Shown: positions 43,921 to 52,426, counted from the stretch's first letter. The stretch is 64,000 bases of DNA from Penumbrarchaeum sp964445525 (GCA_964445525.1 CAYULA010000015.1:6459-70458); one strand, 5' to 3'. A program made the numbers and translations. Notes: generated by a model not told the origin, from the sequence alone.

Positions 43921-44577
43921 ATGAAGAAGCTTTCGAGGTTGAAGGGACATCCGGACACCCGCGGTGAAGCGGGGATCTCCAAGATGATACTCTTCATCGC
44001 AATGACGCTAATCGTCACCGTCGTGGCCGGCGGTCTGATCCAGTATGGAACAGACCTTTCCGGTACCGCTTTCAACATGGGAAGGGATGTGAGAAAATAT
44101 GCTTCCTCATCCTATGAGATAATCGGAGTTGTGATAGCAGATGTGGAGTTGGACCAGGACGTGGACCAGGTGTACTTAACAATGAGATTGAAGAGTGGAA
44201 GCGAGCCCCTGAGTCTCGAATACTGTTCCATAACATTGACCTCCAATCTCAATCACAGAGCCGAATACGAGTATACCTCGGATCTCAACGGCGAGAGCGG
44301 ATCCCTTTTCAACGTTGAAAGAGCAAGTGATTCCGATTCCGGTTCGGGTCAATCAGGTCTTATCACGGATCCCAACGGTGATTTTTCTCTTTCTTCCCCG
44401 GTTATCTCTGACGGAACTGTTGTCCAGGTACACTTGAACCTGGAGGCGGGATTTGGTACCGAAGCGGTCCAATCGGAAGTGGTAAGCGTTGAGATCCAGT
44501 CAGATACGGCAGCACCCTGTTACATCGATTTCGGAATACCAGAGGGAATACCATCCGTACTTCACCATATCAAGTGA
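43921..44577 (+). CDS. Divergent archaellin-like protein A
   Basis: 218 residues. Class III signal: basic 'RLKGHPDTRGEAGISKMILF' with cleavage expected after the Gly of TRG, then the hydrophobic assembly helix. The mature body shares 'EIIGVVIADVELDQDVDQVYLTMRLKSGSEPLSLE' with the next two genes and differs from the main-operon archaellins. It ends 'PSVLHHIK', like proteins B and C. It is likely a minor or alternative filament subunit or a pilin processed by the same peptidase (FlaK, not in this window). Confidence 0.78.
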   Translation: MKKLSRLKGHPDTRGEAGISKMILFIAMTLIVTVVAGGLIQYGTDLSGTAFNMGRDVRKYASSSYEIIGVVIADVELDQDVDQVYLTMRLKSGSEPLSLEYCSITLTSNLNHRAEYEYTSDLNGESGSLFNVERASDSDSGSGQSGLITDPNGDFSLSSPVISDGTVVQVHLNLEAGFGTEAVQSEVVSVEIQSDTAAPCYIDFGIPEGIPSVLHHIK

Positions 44578-44689
44578 TACTACCCGATGATCAAACAGGA
44601 AAAGGCATTATTATCCCAGTAGATAATGAGAGAATAACCCATTAAATAAGTTGTAGACAGATGTTTGTGGTGACAGAAAATGAATCGCC

Positions 44690-44716
44690 AACCTTTCCGG
44701 AAATTGAAAGGTGGTT
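44690..44716 (+). repeat. Leader hairpin of divergent archaellin-like gene B
   Basis: CCTTTC (44692-44697) pairs with GAAAGG (44706-44711), with an A-T pair extending it. It is followed by GGATGTTGC (44720-44728), a one-base variant of the leader motif, about 40 bases before the gene start. The rest of the 190-base gap is AT-rich. Confidence 0.4.
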
Positions 44717-44767
44717 TTGGGATGTTGCGCACCGAGAATCGGACCAATGAAAACAGGAAGGATGGTC

Positions 44768-45418
44768 ATGAAACGCGCAGCGAACCTCCCGAGGATGAAC
44801 AAAAAAGGCGAAAGCGGAATTAGCCCTATGCTAATTCTTATCACTACATTGATTGTAACTGGAAGTGCTGGTGCATTGTTCATTACGGTCAACAGTGATC
44901 TCGTAAGTCAGGCATATAACACCAACCAGCAGGTTCAGAAATACGTTTCATCCAAATATCATATAATGGGCGTTATAATCGTGGATGTGGACCTCGATCA
45001 GGATATTGACCAACTTTATTTGACCACAAAACTTGGATCGGGATCGAAACCCCTTACTTTGGAGAATACCGGAATTACTCTTTCCAATCCGGATTTCAGG
45101 GCCGAACTTGTCTACACCTCGGATCTTAATGGAGAAGATGCTTCACATTTCAACTGCGAGATCCCGGACACCACAGATGACGGATCGGGTCAGGCAGGGA
45201 TTTTGACCGATCCGGCCGGAGATTTCAGCCTTGAAGATCCCAATCTTCAAAAGGAAACCATTATTCAGATCCATATTGATCTGGAATCGGCAATAGGCAC
45301 GGAGGCCCAACCTGGTCAGCAGGTCCATGTGAGGATCGTAACTGACAGGTGTTCACCTGCTTATGTTGTATTCCAGGTTCCGGAAGTAATAGAGACAATT
45401 ATCACCCACCTCAAGTGA
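44768..45418 (+). CDS. Divergent archaellin-like protein B
   Basis: 216 residues from ATG 44768, chosen because GGAAGG lies 6 bases upstream and the signal peptide 'MNKKGESGISPMLILITT' then sits close to the start; the frame is open from 44711. Cleavage is expected after KKG. The conserved block 'IIVDVDLDQDIDQLYLTTKLGSGSKPLTLE' and C-terminal 'TIITHLK' match proteins A and C. Two cysteines in the outer domain (HFNCEIP, DRCSPA) could form a disulfide. Confidence 0.75.
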   Translation: MKRAANLPRMNKKGESGISPMLILITTLIVTGSAGALFITVNSDLVSQAYNTNQQVQKYVSSKYHIMGVIIVDVDLDQDIDQLYLTTKLGSGSKPLTLENTGITLSNPDFRAELVYTSDLNGEDASHFNCEIPDTTDDGSGQAGILTDPAGDFSLEDPNLQKETIIQIHIDLESAIGTEAQPGQQVHVRIVTDRCSPAYVVFQVPEVIETIITHLK

Positions 45419-45618
45419 TGTTGAATAATGTGCATATTAATTTATATTTGAGACTGGTCCGGCAATGAAGCGGGACTTTTTTTTTAAATCTTTCGTGATT
45501 ATCAAAACCAGTAATCAGATAATGATTGGTCCCCGGTTTATATATGTCTGAATCCCTTTTTCTTGATGCAGAAAGGTAGAATAACCTTGCTGACAAGAAA
45601 AAGGACGGCGATCATGAT

Positions 45619-46266
45619 ATGAGACCGATATTTCAAAGCAGAAGGAGGGAACTGGGAGCTTCCGCGATCGGTCCGATGCTGATTTTCATCGCCGTGGTCC
45701 TTGTTTCCACAGTTGCTGCAGGTTTGATCCTTTCAACCGGTTTTGATATTGCGAGTCAATCCAAACAAACTTCCGGCCAGGTCCAGAATTATGCCTCCTC
45801 GAAATTCGAGATAATCGGAATAATCCTGGTTGATGTCGAACTGGACCAGGATATTGAAGAGATGTACATCAATGTGAAGATTGCCCCGGGGAGTGAGTAT
45901 CTCAATCTGGAGAAATCTTCCATAACAATATCCACGGATACGGGCATTTGCGAACTTGAATATACCTCCTCTCTAACCGGTGAGGATGCATCCCATTTCA
46001 ACTGCGAGAAAGCCAGCCCGGATTCCGGTGGATCAAGTGAGTCCGGGGAAATATTCGATCCCAATGAGGAATTCTCTCTGGCATCTCCCATGATGGATGA
46101 AGAAGCCAAGGTCCAGCTGCATATAAACCTTGAATCAGCTTTGGGAGATGAAATCCAACCCAATACAATGCTCCATATTGAGATGTCCACGGGAAGTTCA
46201 TCTCCCGCCTTCGTAAAGGTCACGATTCCTACGGCGATAGAAAGTCGGATGATGCATGTCAAGTAA
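45619..46266 (+). CDS. Divergent archaellin-like protein C
   Basis: 215 residues. The signal region is atypical: 'RRRELGASAIGPMLIFIAVV' lacks the usual KKG and has Ala after Gly, so processing is uncertain. The body shares 'FEIIGIILVDVELDQDIEEMYINVKI' and 'TSSLTGEDASHFNCE' with protein B. Archaellin-like A, B and C are successive genes separated by 190-200 bases, each with its own AT-rich leader, suggesting separate transcripts. A regulator gene follows on the other strand. Confidence 0.72.
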   Translation: MRPIFQSRRRELGASAIGPMLIFIAVVLVSTVAAGLILSTGFDIASQSKQTSGQVQNYASSKFEIIGIILVDVELDQDIEEMYINVKIAPGSEYLNLEKSSITISTDTGICELEYTSSLTGEDASHFNCEKASPDSGGSSESGEIFDPNEEFSLASPMMDEEAKVQLHINLESALGDEIQPNTMLHIEMSTGSSSPAFVKVTIPTAIESRMMHVK

Positions 46267-46268
46267 TT

Positions 46269-46817
46269 TCATTTGAATCTGAATCCAATTTCTCCGTCAA
46301 GTATCCTTTTTCTCGTAATGTCTTTCTCGCTCATGTTCTCCGGGCCAATTATCTTGACTATCATGGATACAAGTTCATTTTCATCATTGATCTCGTAAGT
46401 ATATGGTTTCCTTTTGAGTATCTTTATCATCCCCCATTCCTCCATCAGGGAGAGGACCTTTCTCGATCTGTGGTAGCTCAATCCTGATCTATGGCATATT
46501 TGAGATAAAGAAGCGGGTCCTTGCGAATTTTTCATTACGGCGATGAAGGAATCCTCCAGCAGGAATTTGGGGTCCACATCATTTTCCAACGCTTTGAGAA
46601 ACAGATCCTGCATCAATTTTGATCCGTATCCTCTTGAGGGCATTAACAGATTGGTCCTGCCCTGTCTGACCTTTTCAATCAAGCCCAATGAGTAAAGTTC
46701 GTGTATGGATTTGTATATGGATTCCCTTGAATATGGCATATTCCCATGCAATTCCGTTATTGTTATGGGGTGGAGGCATATTTTCGAGTAAACAGCTGAT
46801 ACGGAGTCCATATTCAA
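46269..46817 (-). CDS. Two-domain helix-turn-helix regulator
   Basis: 182 residues with two winged-helix-like halves: 'ITELHGNMPYSRESIYKSIHELYSLGLIEK' and 'SLSQICHRSGLSYHRSRKVLSLMEEWGMIKILKRKPYTYE'. No signal or ligand domain is seen. It lies between the divergent archaellin-like genes and the main archaellin operon and is divergent from the latter, which is a typical position for a regulator of motility genes. The target is inferred. The start could be residue 3. Confidence 0.72.
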   Translation of the reverse strand: MNMDSVSAVYSKICLHPITITELHGNMPYSRESIYKSIHELYSLGLIEKVRQGRTNLLMPSRGYGSKLMQDLFLKALENDVDPKFLLEDSFIAVMKNSQGPASLSQICHRSGLSYHRSRKVLSLMEEWGMIKILKRKPYTYEINDENELVSMIVKIIGPENMSEKDITRKRILDGEIGFRFK

Positions 46818-47086
46818 AACTGCTTACAGATATTATATAAAAAAGTGGTAATCAAAATCAAAAATAGAATCATGATGTACATATTATTGTTGGATCAATA
46901 TCCAAATAAAAATTATTCGAATTTCTTTAGATAAGATATTTTTATCCTACCGGTTCAGTCAGTGTCTTTTCAACATGCCGGTTTGAACAATATGTTATAA
47001 TATATTCTTTTAATCACAATAAATGATACTTTTATTGTTTTTATCTTCTTTGCATGAATATCCTCGCAGATAACTGCTCCTGTGGC

Positions 47087-47094
47087 TTTTATAG
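47087..47094 (+). promoter_or_regulatory. TATA box that would yield an SD-containing archaellin leader
   Basis: TTTTATAG lies about 26 bases before 47115. A transcript from here would keep the Shine-Dalgarno GAGGTGA of the first archaellin. The nearer TATAAA at 47248 would start at or after the SD, giving a leaderless mRNA. The upstream box is therefore favoured. Confidence 0.45.
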
Positions 47095-47114
47095 TCTTCA
47101 AATGGCGATATTTC

Positions 47115-47238
47115 TTCAGTGGCAATCAAAGAGCTAGTAGGAAAACCAGAGATCATGGTATCAGAAGATGCTGGTTCAAAACGCAGCATATCGAGTTTTC
47201 AAAGAGATATTCAGAAATGACACTGGTCTGCCACTGAA
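47115..47238 (+). ncRNA. Candidate structured leader or small RNA upstream of archaellin
   Basis: TTCAGTGGCA (47115-47124) and TGCCACTGAA (47229-47238) form a perfect 10-bp closing stem around 104 bases. Inside, ATGCTG and CAGCAT pair near 47170-47193. The segment starts where the TATA box at 47087 predicts initiation. It may be a 5' leader switch of the archaellin mRNA or a separate small RNA; no known family fits. Confidence 0.35.
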
Positions 47239-47275
47239 AAAGCAATGTATAAACCTTTGTTAGAGGTGAAAAAGC

Positions 47276-47962
47276 ATGAAATATGCAGGTGTGAAAAAAC
47301 TAAGAAAAAAGGATGAAGAAGGAGACATGGGCATAGGAACCATGATCCTCTTCATAGCCATGGTACTCGTGGCTGCGGTGGCTGCGGCTCTGCTGATATC
47401 CACTGCGTCCGAGTTGAACCAGCAGGCCCAGGAGACCGGGAGGATCGCCCAGCAGGAGGTCGCATCCGGTTTCGTGGTTGTGGACAAGTTCGGAGTTGTT
47501 CCTTCGGGAGACACAACCTCGCCTTCGATAGACGATTTCTATCTGAAGATGAGGCTCTCTGCGGGATCTCCGGTGGTGGATATGGACAATGTTGTCATCG
47601 AGATCCAGTCGGATTCTTTCGAAGCTTCTCTGATTATTGATGATGACGGCCTTGACACATCCCAGACTGAATATGCAGTTGAGGATGCTACAGGATCATC
47701 AGGTGTTGTAAGGGACCCTGAAGCACAGTATGGGTCTGCTGCAAGCGGAAAGCATATTGTGTCCCAGGGAACTATTATACTTGTACACATTGACATTGAT
47801 CTGGTCAACGACAATACTGATGACTCAGACGGCCTCCAGTCCCAGGATGTTCTTCATATCAAGATCATCCCCAAGCACGGTGCACCCACCTACGAGCAGA
47901 TAAATGTCCCCGAGGTTGTCTACGGTAACAGCGGAAGCGCAGTGTATGTGCCACTCTCTTAA
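47276..47962 (+). CDS. flaB1: Archaellin 1 (major filament subunit)
   Basis: 228 residues. Class III signal 'KKDEEGDMGIGTMILFIAMVL', cleavage expected after the Gly of EEG, then the conserved helix 'STASELNQQAQETGRIAQQEV'. The beta domain has 'LRLSAGSPVVDMDNVVIEI'-type sequence and ends 'IIPKHGAPTYEQINVPEVV', the archaellin terminus. It is exported, processed and polymerised into the rotating filament. GAGGTGA lies 6 bases before ATG. It is the first gene of the main operon. Confidence 0.92.
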   Translation: MKYAGVKKLRKKDEEGDMGIGTMILFIAMVLVAAVAAALLISTASELNQQAQETGRIAQQEVASGFVVVDKFGVVPSGDTTSPSIDDFYLKMRLSAGSPVVDMDNVVIEIQSDSFEASLIIDDDGLDTSQTEYAVEDATGSSGVVRDPEAQYGSAASGKHIVSQGTIILVHIDIDLVNDNTDDSDGLQSQDVLHIKIIPKHGAPTYEQINVPEVVYGNSGSAVYVPLS

Positions 47963-47974
47963 GGAGGTTTCAGA

Positions 47975-48670
47975 ATGAAACACCTTAGGCGAATGAGAAA
48001 CAAAGAAGGAGATATGGGAATCGGAACGATGATACTTTTCATCGCAATGGTTCTCGTAGCTGCCGTTGCGGCTGCCCTCCTGATATCGACTGCGGGCGAT
48101 CTGAACCAGCAGGCTCAGGAGACCGGGAGACTTGCACAGCAAGAGATATCATCCGGTTTCCAGGTAGTGGAGGTCTTCGGACTGGATTGCGCTGCATCGG
48201 GTACTCCGGGAACTCCCGGAACCGCAGATGACGATATAGATGATCTCTTTCTGAAGGTAAAGCTGAATGCTGGATCTCAGAAGGTTGATATGACCAATGT
48301 CGTGATCGAGGTTACCGGCAGGGACTTCGAGAGGTCGCTGACCTTCACCGATTGGGTTGATGATGCCGATCAGGAGGCTTCCTCAACCACATTCACGGTG
48401 GAGAAACAGGACTATTCCTCAGGTAAGATCACCGATCCCGATGGTCTCTACGACGATACCGACGGGGCAAACGTTCCTATCATAAGTCAGGGAACTCTTC
48501 TGCTCGTTCACATAGCAGTCGATGAGATCGATACCGCTGCAGACGGAACAAACGATCTAGAACCTCAGGAAACGGTTACCGTGAAGATCATTCCGAAACA
48601 CGGTACCCCTACCGTTGAGGTGATAAACATACCCGAGGCACTCGTCGGGAACTACATCAGATTGAAGTAA
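47975..48670 (+). CDS. flaB2: Archaellin 2
   Basis: 231 residues, with AGGAGG before ATG. The N-terminal 65 residues are almost the same as in archaellins 1 and 3 ('NKEGDMGIGTMILFIAMVLVAAV'). The outer domain differs, including 'AASGTPGTPGTADDDIDDLFLK' with a short Pro/Gly loop. It ends 'IIPKHGTPTVEVINIPEALV'. Tandem archaellin genes often make major and minor or hook-like subunits. Confidence 0.92.
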   Translation: MKHLRRMRNKEGDMGIGTMILFIAMVLVAAVAAALLISTAGDLNQQAQETGRLAQQEISSGFQVVEVFGLDCAASGTPGTPGTADDDIDDLFLKVKLNAGSQKVDMTNVVIEVTGRDFERSLTFTDWVDDADQEASSTTFTVEKQDYSSGKITDPDGLYDDTDGANVPIISQGTLLLVHIAVDEIDTAADGTNDLEPQETVTVKIIPKHGTPTVEVINIPEALVGNYIRLK

Positions 48671-48683
48671 GGAGGTAATGATA

Positions 48684-49787
48684 ATGAAAAGACTTTATAG
48701 AAATAAAAAAGACGAGGAAGGGGACATGGGCATAGGAACCATGATCCTCTTCATAGCAATGGTCCTTGTGGCCGCTGTTGCCGCCGCCTTGCTGATATCG
48801 ACCGCAGGTGAGCTCAACCAGCAGGCACAGGAGACCGGAAGACTCTCTCAGCAGGAGATCTCATCGGGATTCATCGTTGCTGAGACGTTCGGCATGGTAG
48901 CCAGAGATTATGTGGTAGTTGATTGGGGTCTAACCACTGCGGATGATGGTGTTGCTGTTTTCGCAAGAGAACCTGGTGACACGGGAATTACAGTGGTTTT
49001 TTTGGATGCCTCTGATGCAGGACAATCAGAAGGTGATATATCGGTATCATCCTCAACGATAACATACTATACTGAGGGTAGCCAGACCGCAGCAACCATT
49101 GTGAATGCAATCAATGCGGATGCTGATGCAAGTGCACTTGTGTTTGCCTCTTACGACGGTGACGGAAGTGGAACATGTGCAGAAGCTACTGATGGTACGA
49201 CCTGGACTCTTGCAGGCGGAGAGAACGACTACATCACGGACTTATTCCTCAAAATAAGGCTCTCTGCCGGATCGCCGAAGATAGACATGGACAATGTCGT
49301 CATCGAAGTCACAGGAGAAACCTTCGAGGCAAATCTTGACTATGACGCAGATGATACCGATGACGCATCAGATACAACAATGAACTACGCGGATGCAGAC
49401 TCATTTACGATAGAGACCTGGGAGCGTGACAACGATTACGACTATGATGTTGCCCTCACAGCAACCACTGATGAAGCTGATGACGAGGATACCAGGGCTC
49501 ACTATGACGGAGGGTCTCAGGGTATCGACAATGGCGGTGTTATCAGGGATCCCGACAACCTCTATGGAGATGCATCAGCTTCTACCGGAGGACACGTCGT
49601 ATCCCAGGGTACCGTGATAATGGTACACCTAGACATGGACCTCATAGTGGACACCAATACCAGGGATAACGATGGTCTCGGTCCTCAGGACAGGTTGACC
49701 ATCAAGATCATCCCCAAGCACGGTGTCCCGACCCTTGAGGAAGTAGTTGCTCCGGAGGCTTTCGACAGAGCATTCCTGAGGCTTTGA
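48684..49787 (+). CDS. flaB3: Archaellin 3 with an inserted extra domain
   Basis: 367 residues from ATG 48684 (GGAGG 8 bases upstream; the ATG at 48678 is too close to it). N- and C-terminal archaellin parts are normal. After 'SGFIVAETFGMV' an insertion of about 110 residues appears ('DDGVAVFAREPGDTGITVVFL...ATIVNAINADADASALVFAS...TWTLAGGE') before the usual 'LFLKIRLSAGSPKIDMDNV'. The 'IVNAINADADA' style resembles beta domains in phage and bacterial filament proteins. A further acidic loop lies before the end. Confidence 0.88.
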   Translation: MKRLYRNKKDEEGDMGIGTMILFIAMVLVAAVAAALLISTAGELNQQAQETGRLSQQEISSGFIVAETFGMVARDYVVVDWGLTTADDGVAVFAREPGDTGITVVFLDASDAGQSEGDISVSSSTITYYTEGSQTAATIVNAINADADASALVFASYDGDGSGTCAEATDGTTWTLAGGENDYITDLFLKIRLSAGSPKIDMDNVVIEVTGETFEANLDYDADDTDDASDTTMNYADADSFTIETWERDNDYDYDVALTATTDEADDEDTRAHYDGGSQGIDNGGVIRDPDNLYGDASASTGGHVVSQGTVIMVHLDMDLIVDTNTRDNDGLGPQDRLTIKIIPKHGVPTLEEVVAPEAFDRAFLRL

Positions 49788-49791
49788 TGGA

Positions 49792-49827
49792 GGCGATACT
49801 GTGACCCATTTTGTCACGCGTATCGCC
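49792..49827 (+). repeat. Intercistronic stem-loop after archaellin 3
   Basis: GGCGATAC (49792-49799) pairs with GTATCGCC (49820-49827), and GTGAC with GTCAC inside, around a 7-nt loop, 13 bp in total. No T-run follows, so it may be an RNA-processing or stability element that sets archaellin levels, not a strong terminator. Confidence 0.6.
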
Positions 49828-49895
49828 CCTGACGAACGCACCATCGTAGATATACGGAGGTAAAAAAGAGCGGATGAAACAAGGGGTTTAAACAC

Positions 49896-50507
49896 ATGCG
49901 GATGTTGGCACTGAGTAGGGATAATCATGGCGAAACGGGAATCGGACAGATGATACTGTTCATTGCCATGATCCTGGTATCTGCAATCGCCGCCGGCCTG
50001 TTCATACAAACCATGTCGGACCTTCAACAGCAGGCACAGGAGACAGGGAATCAAGCAGTAATTGACGTCTCCTCGGGCCTCTCCATAGTAACGGCAACGG
50101 GAGATCGGGACGAAAACGCGTCCGGAGACAACAGCGATCACCTGGAGAGGATCCGTCTAACCGTTGAACTCCAACCGGGCTCCAAACCGATAGACATGGA
50201 GAACGTGGTCATACAGCTCAAGACAGAGAGCGATATGGCCGAACTGACCTACGGCAGCTCACCAGATAACACCCACTTCAGTGCCACGGAGATCCGCGAC
50301 CCGGAGGAAACCTGGTCGGCAACCGAGAAGATAGTCTCCTCGGGAGCTCTGATACAGGTGATGATTGACCCCGATTATACAGGTCTGGACATGATGGTTT
50401 CAGCCAGTGATACCATGGAGATAAGGATAATACCCCTTTACGGGACTCCAACGGTACTGCGGGCCACCACACCATCGGTATTCGCCGAAAGGTTCGTGGA
50501 CCTGTAG
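49896..50507 (+). CDS. flaB4: Archaellin 4
   Basis: 203 residues. The signal is 'RDNHGETGIGQMILFIAMILVSAI', with cleavage after HG. It keeps 'LQQQAQETGNQAV' and ends 'IIPLYGTPTVLRATTPSVF'. The 5' region is odd: GGAGGTA (49856) precedes a 5-codon frame MKQGV at 49874-49891 rather than this start, and a GGATGTTGG motif (49900-49908) lies just inside the coding sequence. ATG 49902 is a possible start. Confidence 0.85.
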   Translation: MRMLALSRDNHGETGIGQMILFIAMILVSAIAAGLFIQTMSDLQQQAQETGNQAVIDVSSGLSIVTATGDRDENASGDNSDHLERIRLTVELQPGSKPIDMENVVIQLKTESDMAELTYGSSPDNTHFSATEIRDPEETWSATEKIVSSGALIQVMIDPDYTGLDMMVSASDTMEIRIIPLYGTPTVLRATTPSVFAERFVDL

Positions 50508-50541
50508 ATGGGGGAACTCCGGGAAGTCTGGAGGAAAGTAG

Positions 50542-51819
50542 ATGTCGATCTTGGACAGGGTAAAGGAAGCATCCAAAAAGGCCAAAGGCCTCTCCAAGAA
50601 CGGATCCAAGAAAGGATCTAAGTCCAAATCCAAAAAGGGATCCGATAAGGTCGAAAAGAAGCTCATCCGGAAGTCAAAATCCGGGGAGGACCTCGACGAC
50701 CTTATGGATTTCTCGGATATAGACACTATGATCCAGGATGACTCCGAACTATCAGGAGTCGCGGGAGGAACGGGCGACCGGGACTCCCAGGATTCGGGAC
50801 TGGGAAAGAGGGTGGCAGGCCTAGAGGACAAATTAGTCCAAATGGAAGGTTCCGTCAAGTCCACCAGATCGAGGATCGGAAGTATGGATGAACGTCTGGC
50901 AGACATGGAACAGAACATACTCAAGCTCCTGTCGGTGTACGAGGTTGTGAAAAGAGACATCAACCCATTCATAGAGAGCAGAAAGGGAGCATCAGCTGAC
51001 GACAAGATAGATCCCGCACTACTGGGAATAGAAGGTGCGGAACTGATAAAAACGCCGGATGTGACAGACGATCTTGACGAGATGGATTTCGGAACCGACA
51101 TGTTACTTTCGAAAGACACGGAAAACGGACCGGGAATCGAAGAAGGAACCGAGGAAGAGGGTCTCGACCTCTCAGATCTAGATATCGATGAGGGCCCTCA
51201 ACGGCCTTCATTGGAAGAGCCTCCTCCCGTGGATAAACCTCCATCAATGGAGGACCTGACATTCCCACCCGATGAGATCCAAACCCCTGAATCCGAAATT
51301 ATAGGAGGTGCTGATATTAGGGAAAAAGAGAATACACAACCCATATCCCCCCCAAGAGTAAGTGAAGAACCCAGAGTCAAAAGAAGGGCAGAACCGATCT
51401 TACCCGAGATATCATATGATTATCGCACGGTGATCCTCGTAATGAGGTGGATCGAGTTCATGTTCGAGAGGGTGACAAGGGATCGTATCTCCGCTCTTTT
51501 GGATTACTACAAGGACGTAGGCTGGATATCCGAGAAGGTAAAATCCCAGATAATGGCTTATGCCCGTGGTGAGATCCAGAACATTCTCAGGTTCGAACCC
51601 GAGGATGTGGACGAGGAAGTTCTACTCGACAGCTCACCCAAGCAGCCCTCCGATTATAAGAAAGTCTCGGACTGGCGCCTCAGTGCGGATGATCATCTGA
51701 AATCCCTTCTCTTCGTAACGAAGATAGCGGGACTGGAGGTCAACAAGGACACCTTCAACTCGCTTGAGGAGGAGATAAAGATATTCACCCGGAATCTAGC
51801 TGGGTACCACGGGGTTTGA
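50542..51819 (+). CDS. flaC/D/E: FlaC/FlaD/FlaE-type motor-scaffold fusion protein
   Basis: 425 residues. A basic Lys/Ser-rich start ('KASKKAKGLSKNGSKKGSKS'), an acidic linker, a coiled coil of the FlaC type ('RVAGLEDKLVQMEGSVKSTRSRIGSMDERLADMEQ'), a long acidic/proline linker and a C-terminal FlaD/E domain ('WIEFMFERVTRDRISALLDYY'). It matches the euryarchaeal FlaC/D/E proteins that form the cytoplasmic ring receiving CheF-CheY signals. A C-terminal paralogue is at 34.5 kb. A terminator follows. Confidence 0.88.
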   Translation: MSILDRVKEASKKAKGLSKNGSKKGSKSKSKKGSDKVEKKLIRKSKSGEDLDDLMDFSDIDTMIQDDSELSGVAGGTGDRDSQDSGLGKRVAGLEDKLVQMEGSVKSTRSRIGSMDERLADMEQNILKLLSVYEVVKRDINPFIESRKGASADDKIDPALLGIEGAELIKTPDVTDDLDEMDFGTDMLLSKDTENGPGIEEGTEEEGLDLSDLDIDEGPQRPSLEEPPPVDKPPSMEDLTFPPDEIQTPESEIIGGADIREKENTQPISPPRVSEEPRVKRRAEPILPEISYDYRTVILVMRWIEFMFERVTRDRISALLDYYKDVGWISEKVKSQIMAYARGEIQNILRFEPEDVDEEVLLDSSPKQPSDYKKVSDWRLSADDHLKSLLFVTKIAGLEVNKDTFNSLEEEIKIFTRNLAGYHGV

Positions 51820-51858
51820 TCCATCCGTGACTTCCGAATATATCTATCGGTGAACCAA

Positions 51859-51885
51859 GGACCCCCTCCACGGGGGTCCTTTTTT
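51859..51885 (+). terminator. Strong terminator after the FlaC/D/E gene
   Basis: GGACCCCC (51859-51866) and GGGGGTCC (51872-51879) form an 8-bp stem followed by six Ts. It separates archaellin and FlaC/D/E expression from the FlaF-J genes. Confidence 0.85.
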
Positions 51886-51892
51886 CTAATTT

Positions 51893-52217
51893 TCTGGAAA
51901 TTCTTGAACAATAAATTATCATATTAGAATTTCCAGACCCGCATAATGATTATTGAAATAGACGGTCTAATTATGCTGGGTCTCGAACCTTCGATTCGAT
52001 TTTAATATGACGAGAGAAGGTTACGAGTATTTACAGAAATTCTTGAACAATAAATCATCATATTAGAATTTCCAGACCCGCATAATGATTATTGAAATAG
52101 ACGGTCTAATTATGCTGGATCTCGAACCTTCGATTCAATTGTAATATGACGAGAGAAGGTTACGAGTATGTGCAGAAATTCTTGAACAATAAATTATCAT
52201 ATTAGAATTTCCAGACT
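51893..52217. repeat. Tandem 139-bp structured repeat, 2.3 copies
   Basis: Unit 1 is 51897-52035, unit 2 is 52036-52174 (about 95% identical, six differences) and a partial third runs to about 52216. Each full unit has three inverted repeats: GAAATTCT/AGAATTTC; AGACCCGCATAAT with ATTATGC-t-GGGTCT (51935-51983 in unit 1; GGATCT in unit 2); and CGAACCTTC/GAAGGTTaCG. In unit 1 the first stem extends to 12 bp (TCTGGAAATTCT). No open frame spans it. It fills most of the 607-base gap between the terminator and flaF; the remainder holds a short hairpin and the flaF leader. Confidence 0.85.
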
Positions 52218-52315
52218 AACATTTCTCCTTACGTTATTCTCCATCAAGATAACAGCGCCATACCCTTTTAAGCTGATTTTGGGAGATATTCCACTTGCAC
52301 TAAAGATAGGACTGA

Positions 52316-52334
52316 CGGGAATGGTAAATTCCCG
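52316..52334 (+). repeat. flaF leader hairpin preceding a GGATGTTGG motif
   Basis: CGGGAAT and ATTCCCG pair around GGTAA. GGATGTTGG follows at 52365-52373, and flaF starts at 52427 after GGGAGGTG. Confidence 0.45.
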
Positions 52335-52426
52335 AAAATCAGGAGATCTGCGGTGCTCCGAAAAGGATGTTGGTAAGATGGCATGGGAAGCTACCACAAG
52401 GATCCTCGATACCGGGAGGTGCTGAG

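Larger units (their letters stand above)
46818..47275 (+). other. 458-base upstream region of the main archaellin operon
   Basis: It contains no gene. The left half is very AT-rich with TATA-like stretches usable by the minus-strand regulator. The right half holds TTTTATAG (47087-47094), a 124-base segment closed by a 10-bp inverted repeat, a second TATA-like TATAAA (47248-47253), and GAGGTGA (47263-47269) before ATG 47276. Confidence 0.6.

Noticed and set aside
51893..52217. CRISPR array
   Set aside because: The repeat unit is 139 bp with no unique spacers; units are directly adjacent and nearly identical over their full length.
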